Positions 25,609 to 38,236 of a stretch of DNA of 64,000 bases are shown here, one piece after another (within the stretch, counting starts at the first letter, position 1; the number at the start of each line of letters is the position of its first letter). Origin of the DNA: Strigamia acuminata (taxonomy: Eukaryota > Arthropoda > Chilopoda > Geophilomorpha > Linotaeniidae); contig OX442316.1 in the NCBI GenBank assembly GCA_949358305.1, positions 18,786,001 through 18,850,000 of the forward strand, given 5' to 3'. The position numbers were made by a program, and so were the translations under genes. Under the pieces are notes generated by a model. That model saw nothing but the letters and a program-made list of their open reading frames with translations, searched no databases and was not told the origin of the DNA.

Positions 25609-25631
25609 TTTTTATCGTAACACGATAAAAA
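25609..25631. repeat. 10-bp perfect inverted repeat, 3-nt loop
   Basis: TTTTTATCGT, loop AAC, then ACGATAAAAA. A perfect stem followed by an A-rich tract. It is small and of unknown meaning. Confidence 0.7.
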
Positions 25632-25772
25632 AAATATATTTAAAAAAAAAGCGCAATAATAATTGAAGATAGTAGTCGTTGCTCGTTGTTGTACATCACT
25701 TTCTTCATCCATCTCTCATATCGGAAAGCCGTCGAAGAGTTGTAACGAATACAGCCAGCATGTTTGTTTCGT

Positions 25773-25784
25773 TGACGTCACGTG
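25773..25784. promoter_or_regulatory. CRE overlapping an E-box
   Basis: TGACGTCACGTG: a perfect CRE (25773-25780) overlapping a CACGTG E-box (25779-25784). It sits 68 bases upstream of an ATG at 25852 that opens a short frame reaching a CAG|GTACTT donor-like site near 25945. This could be a promoter-proximal pair of sites for a small first exon, but no downstream exon is identified. Confidence 0.4.
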
Positions 25785-26148
25785 TCACTTTGAATTTGGC
25801 CCAAAACGGTCGTTAAAAGCGAGAGTTTTTGAATAGCACATCTCTGCTTAAATGAGTGCATCGTGCGAGCTCTCTCTCAGTTGGGCGTCTTCGGCGATAT
25901 CTCCCATTTGTATTGGCACATTTTCAAAGCTCACGTTGGCTCAGGTACTTATTTATCTTTCATTTTTCTTTCTTCTTCTTTACATCTGTACGTTTCAATG
26001 CTGGTATTTCTATCGTATTGCTCCCGAAAATCTGCTAATCTTCTTTGGAACGCGTATCTCGAGGAAAAAAGCCAATCAATTTGAATGACAGTGATTTTTC
26101 TCACATGACGAAAGATTCCTAGACAAAAACTTTCTACCCCCTGCAGGC

Positions 26149-26156
26149 TGACGTCA
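26149..26156. promoter_or_regulatory. CRE-like site TGACGTCA (3 of 4)
   Basis: Perfect CRE palindrome within GCTGACGTCATCA. The fourth perfect copy in the window is isolated, at 39305-39312. Confidence 0.4.
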
Positions 26157-26966
26157 TCAAGAACAAGATTTGTGGACCACCAGCGTTGGCTTAATGGACT
26201 ATTCGTCTTTGCCAACAGAAGCAGAAAGAAAAATCTGAGTGGAATTAAAATCCATCTTTCCAAGAACGCCATCTTTTTCCGAGAATAAAAAAAAGCGTGT
26301 ACACTTTGAAGTCATCAATATTTCAATCGTTGAATTATGTATCTCCGGATTGGATGAGAAAAGCTCACCTGCTGCGTTTTATTTTTACTTTATTTTATTT
26401 ATGTTTTTCATTTTCAATAAATCATGAAGCAAAATTTCAAACTTCCACTTTAAAGTGATAATTGATCAGATGAATAATCAGACTCGGGGCTGTTATTGCA
26501 CAAACTCACTCTTCCTCCTACTTAAAAGCGGAGTGGAATTTCATTAACTCAAATAAACGCCTTCGGCCACAACACAAACAATCTTTTTTCCCCTTTTTAT
26601 ATTTTTATATTTTTTTTATTTCTTTTTTTTATTTCCTTTTATTTCTTTTTCAAAAGGTGAATTTGCTTCCCAAGTCACAACTCATGGCCAAAAGGCATTC
26701 AAATGGCAATTTATTAACAAAACAAACGCACGGAACGTTAAAGAACATCGCTAAGCTTAATCTTATCGAACTCCCTCCCTCACGGCCCTTCCTTTCCTTC
26801 CATCAACATGGCGACTCAGAGTCAGAGGAGAGGAGGAAGCGAGAAATTACTCTCGACCAAAACTTTTCAACCCCTTCATTGCTGCGATGCACGTGTGAAT
26901 GGTGCTACACGCTCGGGCTTATCACCACTATTCCCGCTTCATTGCTCTGTGCGAGCAAATTTCCTC

Positions 26967-26997
26967 GCTCTCTCTCTCTCTCTCTCGCTCTCTCTCG
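26967..26997. repeat. CT microsatellite
   Basis: CT run with single interruptions, directly upstream of the candidate small secreted ORF at 27037. Confidence 0.85.
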
Positions 26998-27036
26998 CAT
27001 CTTGAGAGAGCCAGCTTTTTCCCTTCGGAATAGAGG

Positions 27037-27294
27037 ATGGCCTTTTTCTTGATTCTCATGCTCATTGCTGCTGTTGCTCTTTCTACTGCAGCTGACGTGT
27101 ATGGAGAAGTTGCCATTGCCAGGTTGGAGTCGGAGGTCTCCCATCCTGAATTATTTCCGGTTGTATCGGCCACACGTGCGTGCGTACGTTCAAGATTGCA
27201 AAATTTATTTCCAAGGGTGGAAAGGGTGGATAAGGGGAAGGCAAAAAAGGAAGAAGAAAAAATCTCCAAAGGAAAAGCGTGGACGGCTGGCTGA
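27037..27294 (+). CDS. candidate small secreted protein, 85 aa
   Basis: I do not recognise this protein. The ATG has an A at -3 and a G at +4, which is a strong animal start context. Residues 1-19 (MAFFLILMLIAAVALSTAA) look like a signal peptide with a plausible cleavage after AA. The remainder is hydrophilic, contains one cysteine and ends in a lysine/glutamate-rich tail (VDKGKAKKEEEK). The caution is that the hydrophobic stretch is encoded by pyrimidine-rich DNA ending in CTACTGCAG, which could equally be a splice acceptor tract at about 27090, and a second 101-codon frame overlaps. A chance ORF is quite possible. Confidence 0.2.
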   Translation: MAFFLILMLIAAVALSTAADVYGEVAIARLESEVSHPELFPVVSATRACVRSRLQNLFPRVERVDKGKAKKEEEKISKGKAWTAG

Positions 27295-28766
27295 TTACCA
27301 TTGCGCAAAATGTGAAGAGGAAACTGGCAATTTGCAATGCGCAGAATTAATTAAACCAGACCGGATCTGAGTTTGATACTGAAACATCATCTTAAGTGTG
27401 TTTGCTTTAATTCCCCTGCCAAATTTTAATCTCTAAGCCGAAACAAATACCAACGAGTCACGTTTTTGTGATTAATTCAATTTCTAAAATTTACTCCGTA
27501 ACAGAAATTGTAGAAAACGACAAAACAAAGTGGCGCACCTGAACGACTTGCAGTGTGAGCCACGAAGTAAACATTAATTTAAAATGCAAGCCGTTAAGAA
27601 TGTTGTAACGTGACGATCAAAGTGCAAACGGGCGTCTTTATCTGTCAACACGCATTGGTCTTGTAGAGCGGTCGGTGTCGGTTGCTGCTGTCCCTTTGAT
27701 ACATGGTTTCATAAATCAACATTACGTTTCGAGCACAAATGCTTGGATTCAACGAGAAATTGTCGACAACTCTTAATGGTCACTGTACACATTACTCTCG
27801 TCGAGCAAATGATTAAACCAAAGGGGGCTTCGACGTCAACCGTCACACTCCATCCATATCCATCATTATTCATTATAATGGCAACGTCAACATTTCTTCA
27901 TTGGCCACCGACCCCTCCGTTCCTTTCCTTTCCTTTAAACTCTTCAACTCCCACCGCGCGCGCACCCACTTTGCGTCTACAAAACAAGCACCTTCACTTA
28001 AAATCATAATGAGTCTTGACAGAGGCTCGTTCGCAATTCCCACAAGAAATGACCGAAACAAATTAGGCCAGCCGACGAAAAATCCTTGCTTTAAACTCTT
28101 GCCTTATGAATATTCCACGGGGAGGCCGAATTAAAAGTTTGCTCAACATTAGCAAATAAAGTGGGAGGGAGGCGAGGGAATAAATCTCGAGTCGAGGCCG
28201 TTCGCGATCGTTTCATCAATGATCACTTGTTGTGCGGTGACAAGATCCGAGTAATGATGAATGACAGGTGCCATAATGAGCAGTCAATTAAGCTTGCGCT
28301 GATTTCTTCCAGGAACGCACCATAATAAATTGGTTTACGTATCTAAGAAAAATTTCGATTCTCATGATGTTGGGGCGTTCGAGCGTTTATTTGCGGATCG
28401 TTAATTTCGTGGAACTTATTTTAATTCTTTATTCCACTGTTGGATTAGCAGAGGATCCGGATTTGATCGATTTTATTGATTTTATCGATTCAGCAATTTT
28501 TCCATCTTGCACGTCGTTCGTTTTCACTTTCTGACTCGTATTTCCTTTTTGTTTTTCTAAAAGAACAAAGACAAATTCGAGTGAAATACTTTTCTTCTCG
28601 CTAAATTAAAACTTTACCGAATTGGATAATAACAACATCGTCAAACTCTTTGGTCCGTAAAAGGTTACTCTATAGTTGAATTTCATGCTCCTCAGATTTC
28701 TCTTTTATTTGAAGAGATAAAAGCCCGAGCACAGTCTGAGTGAATGGAATCGAGGTCCTTATTTGG

Positions 28767-28831
28767 CTGCCTGCCTGCCTGCCTGCCTGCGTGTGTCTGC
28801 TCAATTCTGCTCTGCTCTGCTCTGTTCTGCT
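28767..28831. repeat. CTGC and TCTGC repeats
   Basis: About six CTGC units (28767-28790), then about four TCTGC-type pentamers (28806-28831). Confidence 0.85.
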
Positions 28832-29242
28832 GTGTGTCTCTGTCTTCTATCAACAAGCAGGTCTTCCTCGCAAAGACCGGATTTGAGATTGCGGAACCCG
28901 GCTCGCACTAAAGGATGTCGGCAAGTCCTTTCGATAAGACCCGCGTCCATCAAACACCGGCACACGTCCTTCGTTTACTCTTTGCGCAGATTGCGCGTCG
29001 GATGTGCGCGTTTTCAACTTTGCAGCCGGCTTCTAATTAGGCCCAACTTCAATCAAATGACCTCGGTAATGGCCAATTGCCGCTCCATCAAACTTATCAG
29101 CCATTTCTAAAGCTGCAATTTCATTTCTTTTCATTTCTTGCCAAGAATTGATATTTCTCTCTCTCTCTCTCTTTCTCTCTCGCGAGCGAGCGAGATTAAA
29201 TCGATGTGCACTATTTTTTTTTTCTCTTCTTTTTTCTTTCAG

Positions 29243-29371
29243 TTTGCGCCGCCTCTTTTATACGGACTCAATATCAGCGAGCAACACTTGGCCGCAATCA
29301 CGTGGCAATTGAGTTGCTCAAGAGATCAGGGCTCAACTTCTTCTCGTATGGTCACGTGCACCAGTTGTAAA
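29243..29371 (+). CDS. candidate exon, 43 codons, unknown product
   Basis: A long pyrimidine tract ending CTTTCAG at 29242 makes a strong acceptor, and A|GTGCGT at 29372 is a moderate donor. The 129 bp between are open in phase 0 on both sides. The start of the encoded segment (FAPPLLYGLNISEQHLAAIT) is protein-like but not one I recognise. No partner exon was found. Confidence 0.15.
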
Positions 29372-31084
29372 GTGCGTCGCAGCTCAATAGAGACCACAAG
29401 TTTCAATAACCAGACCTCGTGCTCAAATTGTTTCCCTACTTCTCACACATTATGAGTTTTGGTCGCAACCAGCGTCCTCGTCGAGCACATTCAATATTCT
29501 GGCAATCAAATAAAACTCTCTTTCTTTCTTTCTTTTTTTCTCTTTTTTCATCGCGACTTCTTCACGTCACGTTATGGAAATGAAAAAGTTGCTTGTCAAC
29601 CACCTGCAGGTTAAAATTGTGATGAAATCAATAAGAATTCCTTTTAAGCGTGCAGAAATCAGCAAAACTGAAAAGACACGGAAGTAAACAACATTCTTAT
29701 TTGCATAAAGTCTTTCTTTCTCTCGCTTCAATATTAGATAAATAAGAAATAAAATTGCCAGGCGACGCAACGCAGGACGCCATTTTCATGTCGTGTGATT
29801 CAATTTTCAATACCGTGACTCGCTTTCGATTTGTAAGGTTAGATATCAAAGCTGCAGAAGAAAAAAAAGAAAAAAAATATTCCAAATTTAAAGTACGATT
29901 TATCGATTTCTATTAAAACTTTTCCATTTTAGCAATTGTCGAAACACAATCGATTTTCACTCTTTCCGCCGCTTAGTTTTTGCCAAATGTATCAATCTTG
30001 ATTCGGATTGTCGATAGGTCAGTTTGTAAACACTGTTGCTCTTATCAATATTTATTTTCCTTTTTTTTATTGTAGAGAGTCAGCTGTCGAGACACGCGCC
30101 AGATACCAAACAACAGATCAATGCACAAAAAAGAGAGATAAATATAAAATAAAATAAGACGAAATAAAAAATTAAAAAAAATAAATAAAATATTTTTTTC
30201 TCTTTTTCTCCTTTGCACGTGACATGTATGAAAATTCTGTTCAAAGTCGTAGTTCGTCTTGAACAATTTCAGCCGCGTTTTGTCGGGTCATAAAGAGAGA
30301 GAGGGAGAAAAGAGGAAAGGGAAAAAAGGTCTGGGTGTAGACTAAAGAGAGAAAGCGACCTCGAGTTTTTGATGTTCCTAAAAAAGACTTCTCGCCAAAG
30401 TGAAATTGTTTCCAACACGCCACATCTTGACACATTTCCATGCGCATTTGCCTCACTTGACAGTCTCACCCATCTCTGCACCGCACTAATTTGAAAGCTC
30501 CCCCTGTATGGTCTCGGCAATAAAAGAGAAACGAAGAAGAGCAGATTCAGAGTTAGGAGGGACAGGAAATAAGCTGGCAATTTATTACGGCCAACGTTCA
30601 ACCTGACATTTCAAAACTACTACCAAAGAACAAATGCTATTCCTGCAGCTGCAAATTGTCAAAGACCGAACGCAACTCCGTGTCAAACCGACAGTTAAGA
30701 GTCAAGGACGCTTTGATCAAAACTTTTGTCAATTTAATTGAAAAGGAAAAGAAAAAAATAATAAAAATAAAATAATAAAAAAAAAACAATAAAAAAAAAT
30801 TGCCAGCCCGACCAGTGGAGTGTATCGTCCTTAAAAGGAAATAGAAATGTCACCTTGGAATGAATGGCAAAAGAAATAAAGCCAGCGCCCAATTAGATTT
30901 ATCCCATTAGTTCTGTTCTGATGCAAGATTGCAGAAAAAGAATTTATTGTCTGTTGACCTTTGGCACTCGCAAAAGCATTTTCATCTCGATTCTCGCATT
31001 TCCTGCGCCAAAATCAAAGAAACGCTGCAAGTATCGATCTAATATCAATTACTGCCACCCTTCCCGTCTCTTATTTATTTCCAG

Positions 31085-31245
31085 ATAGCAAGAAGGTTTC
31101 AGGTACACGGGGCATCGAGTTATCTCTTCATTTCCGAAATGATGTTGGTGCCTGGGGAGCTCTGGGTTTCTGCTTCTTTTCCATTATGCCGGATTTCAGC
31201 GGCTCTTGTTCTCTCACCAGAATAACGTTATTCGTAATCCCATAG
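31085..31245 (+). CDS. candidate terminal exon, unknown product
   Basis: An acceptor-like TTATTTATTTCCAG ends at 31084. The frame after it (phase 1) stays open for about 53 codons to a TAG at 31243-31245. It includes a hydrophobic stretch (GAWGALGFCFFSIM). No upstream exon or poly(A) context was tied to it, and I do not recognise the protein. Confidence 0.13.
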
Positions 31246-32553
31246 TGGTTGGGGAATTAAAGACCTCAGTCCGTCATCCTTTGCCCGTATCCGGTCGTGA
31301 CTCGTGAGACACAAGTTCAATCACATTCAAAAAAGAAAAAAGAAAGGCGGGCGAAAAAAATGGAATAAGAATAGAGAAAAGGAAAAAGAGAAAAACTGGC
31401 ACCCGGAAACGTCGCCAGCGCAGGGTTCGTGAATCCCAGCGGTTCGAGCGCCGACCAGGGCGGAAGTCAGTCAACCAAGCGGAAAATCGGTTTATTGGGC
31501 ATTGCGGGACACTCTAATTGGGTGCTGCAATCTTCTTGAGTAAGTTTCACTCGAGAAAAATCGCCACACGAATAAATGCTTTTTTTTCTCTTTTTTCTTA
31601 CTTTCTTTCTTTTTTAATTGTCGAAACTTGTCGACCATAAAACGAGTAAAATTGTTTCATCCAATATTTTATTTTTTATTTGAGCAAACAAATTTGGTCA
31701 CGCCAAAGCAGAAACCAACAAGCTTTTTGATAACTCCATAAGTGCATTGTGTTGTTCCCTGCTAATGAGATATACATATTGACTCAAGCGAGGCAGGGAA
31801 GCGCCAGGGAGAGGGAAAAAGTGAGTTGTGATGTAAACATGAAATATGCACACCGCATTCCCTCAATTTCAATCACATCGTCCATTAGGCTGGTGCGATA
31901 AACAAAATTTGTTAGACTTCAATGAAAAAATCAATTGCGATGAATATTCTCAATGTCATGCACAAAAAAGAATAAAAACTTGCAAGATATTTACAAATTA
32001 ACACGGTTGCAGTCACATGTTCTCACTCATTTTACACCAATCTGTCCAAATGATTTCGTGTAACTTCTAGTAAAGGTACGAGAAACTCAACTTGATTGTG
32101 GTAAATCAATGGTGCCTGGTGCTCCGGCTCTGCGACTTCCTAATTTAAAATTTTTCCATCTCTCTGGTGGTTTAAAAGTGCGAAGTTGATCGACCCTGAA
32201 CACACAATTTCCGGTGCGCGAAAACATCTCGAGTGGGTTGACCACACCACGTAAAACGTGTTACTGCATTATGCTGTCGTAATTAGCATATACAAGTATT
32301 GAGTTTTATATTTTTCTCTTCATTTCGAATGATAAAAACAAGGATTTCATTAGTCCTCATATTGCGGCACATTGTGGTTACGGTGTTGTTCGTAGCAAAT
32401 CTCCAATTTTACTACTAAAATTACAAACTTCAAAAGCACCGCCTGCCTGTTCGACTTCTCCTTTAGCAAGCTCAATGAATGTTTTTTCCCCTTTTTCTTT
32501 CTCTTCTTTCAGAAATAATGATCAGGGAAATGTAGCTCTATTTAAAAAAAACA

Positions 32554-32876
32554 TCCAAACGGCCCCAACGTTGTCCTAACTCCTATTGGTAGAGCCGGAT
32601 TGTGCTATACTACGTGGAAAAGTAGTTCTGCTTATTTTCAATGAATTTCAGTGTAAAAAGTGATTAGAATGATGGATTTTATTTATTTGGTAATAGAATA
32701 TTTATTTTATTTGCTAAAATAATTTTTCCCCTTTCAATCAATCAAACAATGTTAGCATAGTTTGTTGGTTTCTTTTGGCAGGTAAACAAAGGTTTAGTTT
32801 TTTTATTGCTTGTTTTGCCTAGTGTTATGGGCTACTACAACCAATAGGAGTTAAGACAACTTAGGGGCGGTTTGGA
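32554..32876. mobile_element. candidate MITE / foldback element
   Basis: A 37-bp segment at 32554-32590 (starting TCCAAACGGCCCC, ending AACTCCTATTGGT) pairs with the reverse complement of 32840-32876 at about 33 of 37 positions by hand alignment. The 249 bases between are AT-rich and hold no reading frame of note. Length, terminal inverted repeats and lack of coding fit a non-autonomous DNA transposon remnant. I could not find a convincing target duplication at the outer ends, so the superfamily is open and the copy may be old. Confidence 0.6.
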
Positions 32877-35701
32877 GTACCGTATATGTTTTTTTTGTTC
32901 AAATGAAAATTGCAAACAAAAATGGCCTTTCGAATGCGAGTCGTCATCTTCATTTGCATAGATATTGAAATGTTAACCCGGCGCACGAGGTCAAGTTGAC
33001 GGATCATCGACAGAACATTGGTCGTTTGAAAAGATGCTAATTGGCCACGGGATGACATTTTTACGACGACTTTGGTCGTGAAGGATAGCATGAAATGAAG
33101 TATCTGCACGCGCACTGATAAGTTGTCAATTAGTGCACAATGACGGTAATTACCGAATAATGCACGAGGAAAGAGCTGGCAAACCAAATTGAAAAGAATC
33201 ATCTTGCGTAGCACCAGCCCCCGCCATTAGCAAAGGTCGACGGCTCGTATTTCTCCTCTCTTCTCTTCTCCTCACACTCTCTCTCAATGTGTAAACAACT
33301 TTTCAAACTGATAAAAGAAAACAGATAACTAGCTCGGTGAAATTGCATTTTCTTACTACATAAACGGTACTATATACAAGTTAGAAAGGACACGCACAAA
33401 ACAAGTGACAAATCAATCTCCATCGTCATTTCGATGTTTTCAATGCGAAATTGTGAATGCGCCTTAAAGGATCGAGTGTTTATAGATGAGGATGCAGAAG
33501 GGTTAAGATATTGGGTTTTGACATCGCCTCGCGAGACAGTGCAACGTGTTACTCGGCTATGAATAATTCATGTTGGCGGCTCTTATTGTCGTTGCTCTTA
33601 TCCCACTGGAAATGATAGGGTTGGATGCACGAAAACGCCCACCCACTTTCCCAATAGACAATAAGCGCGTGCAACTCAAGTCGACGTCGAGCCACTCGTT
33701 TTATATAAATAGAATAAGTTAATATAATTTATATTAAATTCGCTACCGCACTCCCGAATGCAACGGTAAACAAGGCCAGCAAAACACTCGTAAAAACCCC
33801 CCGTCCTGTCTCGTGTGTTTAATTATTTCTCTATTCTTGTAATTACAACCGGCGAAGAAAAAAATAATTGGATATTTTCGGTGACAACCAATTGCACGCT
33901 CACGCACGTGCCACATAAAAATCAACAGCCTCAAAATAATAAACTTCGTTTGTTGGTCTTGTCTTGCCAACATTCTATCAACTTTATCACTTCAGACACA
34001 CACAAAAAAATCCCAATTTAATCACGCACTCGGATGAGTGAAATTATCAAATAATTCACTACACATTTCAGTCCCACGTGAGAAAGAGGGAGGGGGAAAA
34101 ACGCCAAAGTTAAAATCGAGTTAACTTAAATCTAATAATACATAATCTTTTAAAAATAAGTCTTGCACGCGTTTTTATAGCCTCGAAATATATTCACACC
34201 CATTATCCGCTCCAGAAATAATCTTCAAAACATACACACCGGTATATTTTTTTCAGGGGGGGACTTGACAGACACCCGGCCATTATCAGCAGTTCATGCC
34301 CCTGGTTTTCGCAGCAGCAACCTAGATTAGAGTCGTTGGGTCGGACTGAATGAGATAAGCACCCTCTTCATCCAATATTAAACCTGATCGCATTCGTAAA
34401 TTGGAAGATGATTTCGAATCATCTGGTAATAATTAGGAAGAAAGCAATAACATGCGTGATTAGGTTAGAAAACTCCTCCCAAATTGACGTACACGTAATT
34501 AAGAAAATAAAAAGCGAATAAAACGATAGCTCGACACGCGATTCACAAACGCTAAGATATTGCGCACATGCCAGTCCGAATCGGTGCCCGTGGTGATCGC
34601 GCGCCGACATTCCACAAACGTTAAATCAATGGCCAGGAGCAAAATTGTAATATTGTCAAAGACAAAAGGACGTTTAGACCATCTTATCCGGTAAATGTGG
34701 AATAGAGAGGGAGAGAGACTCACTTTTCAACAATATATGCGATCCAATTCGATTATCGTCGCGTAAGATGCGATCTCCGTCGCAATCTTGATTGCCGAGT
34801 GGCGCAATATTGCGTCTCCATGTTAAACCAATGGGAATAAAAACGGCGACAAGTACCCGAATTGTGTACAACGAGGCAATTTGGTAGTTGGTTTACTTAT
34901 CTGAAATCGAATCCACTTAGAGCCTCGTGGCTATTCGCATAGTAAAAGAGGGACCTAAAAAGAAGAAAAAGAGCAAAGTGCAAAGAAGGAAGGAGTCTTT
35001 GATTTTTTCCGAGCGAGTGGACGTGAAAGAAGGCAAGCGGTGGGCCTGATTCGAATTGGAAATGTGCCCTTGTCCGCATGACATGGCAAACTTGTCGATC
35101 GATCAATTCATTATTGATGACACCAAAGACCAAACTAATCTAGCACGACCAACTACAACGTGCCCCTTTCCGAACCACTGCGCCTGGAATCAAAACGAGA
35201 CAAACAGAAATCGCATCATTCTCACATGCCAAATCAAATTTATGAGGGTCAACTAGTTTTGTCTTTTACAAATCAGTTTACCCGTCGCGAAGAAGAAGAA
35301 GGAAAAAAAAAGGTGTCTCTTTAACTCATCATTTCCAGCTCGCAGAGATGATATCGATTTGATAGAGAGCGAAATCAATGTAGTGCACCGCACAAACATG
35401 CAATAAATCAGATAAATTTATCAATCGAATTCTGCGACGACAAGCGCTCGGCCTCGCTCGGCTGTTGTGCGAACAGTTGTAGCAAATCGATTTAAAATTG
35501 ACCAATCTCTCAATAAGCATTTCACGTCTTCGCTCCAACCAAACTCCAAACTCCAATTTTTGTTCCGTTGTAACATTCGTAGTCATCAAGTTTTCTGCAC
35601 TGCAGATGGGCGTGAGCGATACACAAGCAGCAGCATGTAACTCGCATCGATCGGCAAGCCACCCACAGATTCTTGCTGTTTATTCAGCCTAACACACCTG
35701 A

Positions 35702-35727
35702 CAGTCAGTCAGACAGACAGACAGACA
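35702..35727. repeat. CAGT/CAGA tetramer repeat
   Basis: Two CAGT units followed by four or so CAGA units. Confidence 0.85.
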
Positions 35728-38215
35728 AGACCCGAGGCCCCGAGCCCCACCCGCGTGTTGCATTTGCAAACTACAAACATCGGTCTTGTCTTCATCTTTA
35801 TGCAACGTCCTTTTTTCGTCACCTGTCCGATTGCATTTCTCCTCTGCTCTCCTCATCAAATTATACATTCACGCGGTCGTCTCGTGGCAACCACGTGATT
35901 GATGTGCGCGGGAAGGAGACTGTGTGCACCAGACATTCGCAGCAAGTGGCGAATTATTTATTTTATTTGTGCTCGATTTGTCGCTGCGTTTCATTGACGA
36001 TCGAGATGATTTGTTCGCAATTATTTAGTCCATTAAAAGTCATTTTCATTAAGGACTTAGTGAGTTTAATAATCGAGTTGCGTTGCACAAAATTAGAGCT
36101 CGTTAAAAATATGGGATGATATGCCTCATTTACGAGTGTCACAGCCGAAAACTCCACCGATTCGGATGACTGCCACTGATTTATTCCTCTTTATTAATTC
36201 AAAACCGATCCATTCCTGCTCGTAAATTAATCCGGTCCCTTCTTCCGTGATCGATACGGTTCAATATTAAGTCGAAAGAGCGTAAAATTCTAATCAAAAT
36301 ATTGTCGTTACTGGCTAAATTGTTGATATTCGGCTCTACGGTCGGAATCGCATTGCAGCAAAGCCAACTTCCGTCTCGTTTCGTCAACATTTTTTCATTT
36401 TTGCCATTTTTTCATTTTTTCCTTCACAATTTTTCCTCACGATTTGTCAGCAGGCACAACTTCCAAAGACTCGCAGCTTTAAAGAAACTGTTATTCCAAT
36501 TTGATCGTGTTTACATTGTCTTACAAGTTGAAAGATTTTCTCGCTGCTCAACCAAACTCCCGACTCGTTTTAAGCGTTTGTTTTCATTCCAATCGTGTCG
36601 AGATCAGTGCACATTTCGCCAACCTAATTTTAAATTTTTTTAAAAAAATAAAAATTTTAAAAACTGACAAAACCGTCATTTTTTTTCCTCCTCTTTCTTT
36701 CTTTCTTTCTTCTTCCTTTTTCGCTAGCAGATTTAAACGAGTTTAAATTCAGGTTCTAGATCCTCTTTTGGCAACTCTTTAGCCTTGGGAAATAGACTTT
36801 TTATCGGGTTAGGCGATTACTCGTCTGCCTGAGTGTCGCGACGTAATTGCTACGTTTATGCAATTTAATGAAATGAATTGGATCCTCGACTAAAGTGCTC
36901 CCTTCCGTTTCCATACAACAAGTCAGCAAATTCAAGCAGGAAAAATCATTTGCATGCGGGAGATCCTCCAACATCTCTCAAACAACTAGTGCTACTATGG
37001 GAGTAATATTTCCAATCCGCCGCCACCGAACACTGCCGGAAAAAGAGCCAGATTATTCATGATCTTGTTTGTGCTCTTCTGCGACCATAAAAAAAGAAGA
37101 AACTTGATATCATATAAATAATTAGGACGAAATAATAACTTAGAACGAAGCAGTGTAGCTCTCTCTCTCTCTCTCTTTTTCGGTCGTGTGGCGGTATAGT
37201 ATAGTACACTATCGTCGGTGACTAGCAACGAGAGTGAATTAAAAATGCAGGTAGCTCCCTTTTGAGGGGATAAAAGCTGGCACGGTTGAAGATGCTCGAG
37301 CGTGATACAAAGTGCATACGAATTGCTTATTGCGACTACAAACGAGGCTAGATGGCTTCCGATTGCACAGCCACGAGAATAAAAGCGCTTTTCCTTATAA
37401 AAGGCCAGGCATCAAATAGCCCGAGACCTTGTTGCCAATAACAACCCTCGCAACCGTTAATAGACGCTCAAGTTTGCACCGACAAGCGCCAGGTACTTGT
37501 AAATGAAGCCGCCCTTTTCCCCGCACACCATTCCAGCGCCAAAAGTTTCAATTTATGGCGCGTTTTCCTCGTTAATCCTGCACAAAGCCTCTTGAAAAGC
37601 ATTTCTGCTTTTTATTTCCCAAATCAGTGACCTGAGGAGGCCGTCCGCAGAGGATCTAATCATTTGTTGGCTTTGGGTAAACACACGGCCGAGCCAAATT
37701 GCCAACCAGTGCGCAGGTAGTGTCCAATTCAACACAAGTGTTGCTTCTTCTTCTCGTCTTGTCATAAATTATCGGACAGTTCAGGTGTATAACACGTTCT
37801 ACAGCTATTTGATTCAATAGACGATAGGTAAATTAAATTATGCAGAGTTACAGGAGCGTTGTGATGTTCAAGGCAAACATCTATTGTGCGTAGGACACCC
37901 GAAGGAATTGTCCTTTTGATAACAAACCATTTTAGCTAACGATCCCTCTGCTCTATGTATGCGGGGGATTAAAATTCTAGTGTGTGTTTGGATTTTCACC
38001 GGAAACTCATCAGAAATGCGGAAAGCGTGTTTCATTTGAAACCGTTTCGTCAAATTGTTTCTATTTTTCAATCGCCGACTAGCGAAGGAAAAAGGAGAAA
38101 AAAAAACATTTCCTTCCTAATAGTTTCTTTCATTAGGTTAAAACACTCGTTGGATTCGTTGATCGAGATGCCAGTCAACGTGTCAATTCCTCAATGAAAC
38201 GAATCAATTAGGTTT

Positions 38216-38236
38216 AAATCAATCAATCAATCAATC
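38216..38236. repeat. AATC tetramer repeat
   Basis: Five tandem AATC units. Confidence 0.85.

Larger units (their letters stand above)
25192..32553. other. non-coding stretch, 25.2-32.6 kb
   Basis: No recognisable gene. It holds two more CRE sites, a short hairpin (25609-25631), CT/CTGC/TCTGC repeats, A- and T-rich tracts (26585-26655, 30745-30801) and three weak coding candidates listed separately (27037-27294, 29243-29371, 31085-31245). Confidence 0.6.

Noticed and set aside
31421-31460. GGTTCGAG and nearby GGGTTCG strings suggestive of a tRNA T-arm
   Set aside because: The flanking bases do not form the acceptor, D and anticodon stems of a tRNA. No tRNA gene was found in the window.
32776-32795. 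CTTTTGGCAG|GTAAAC, acceptor-like and donor-like strings back to back
   Set aside because: It lies inside the candidate MITE and encloses no exon.
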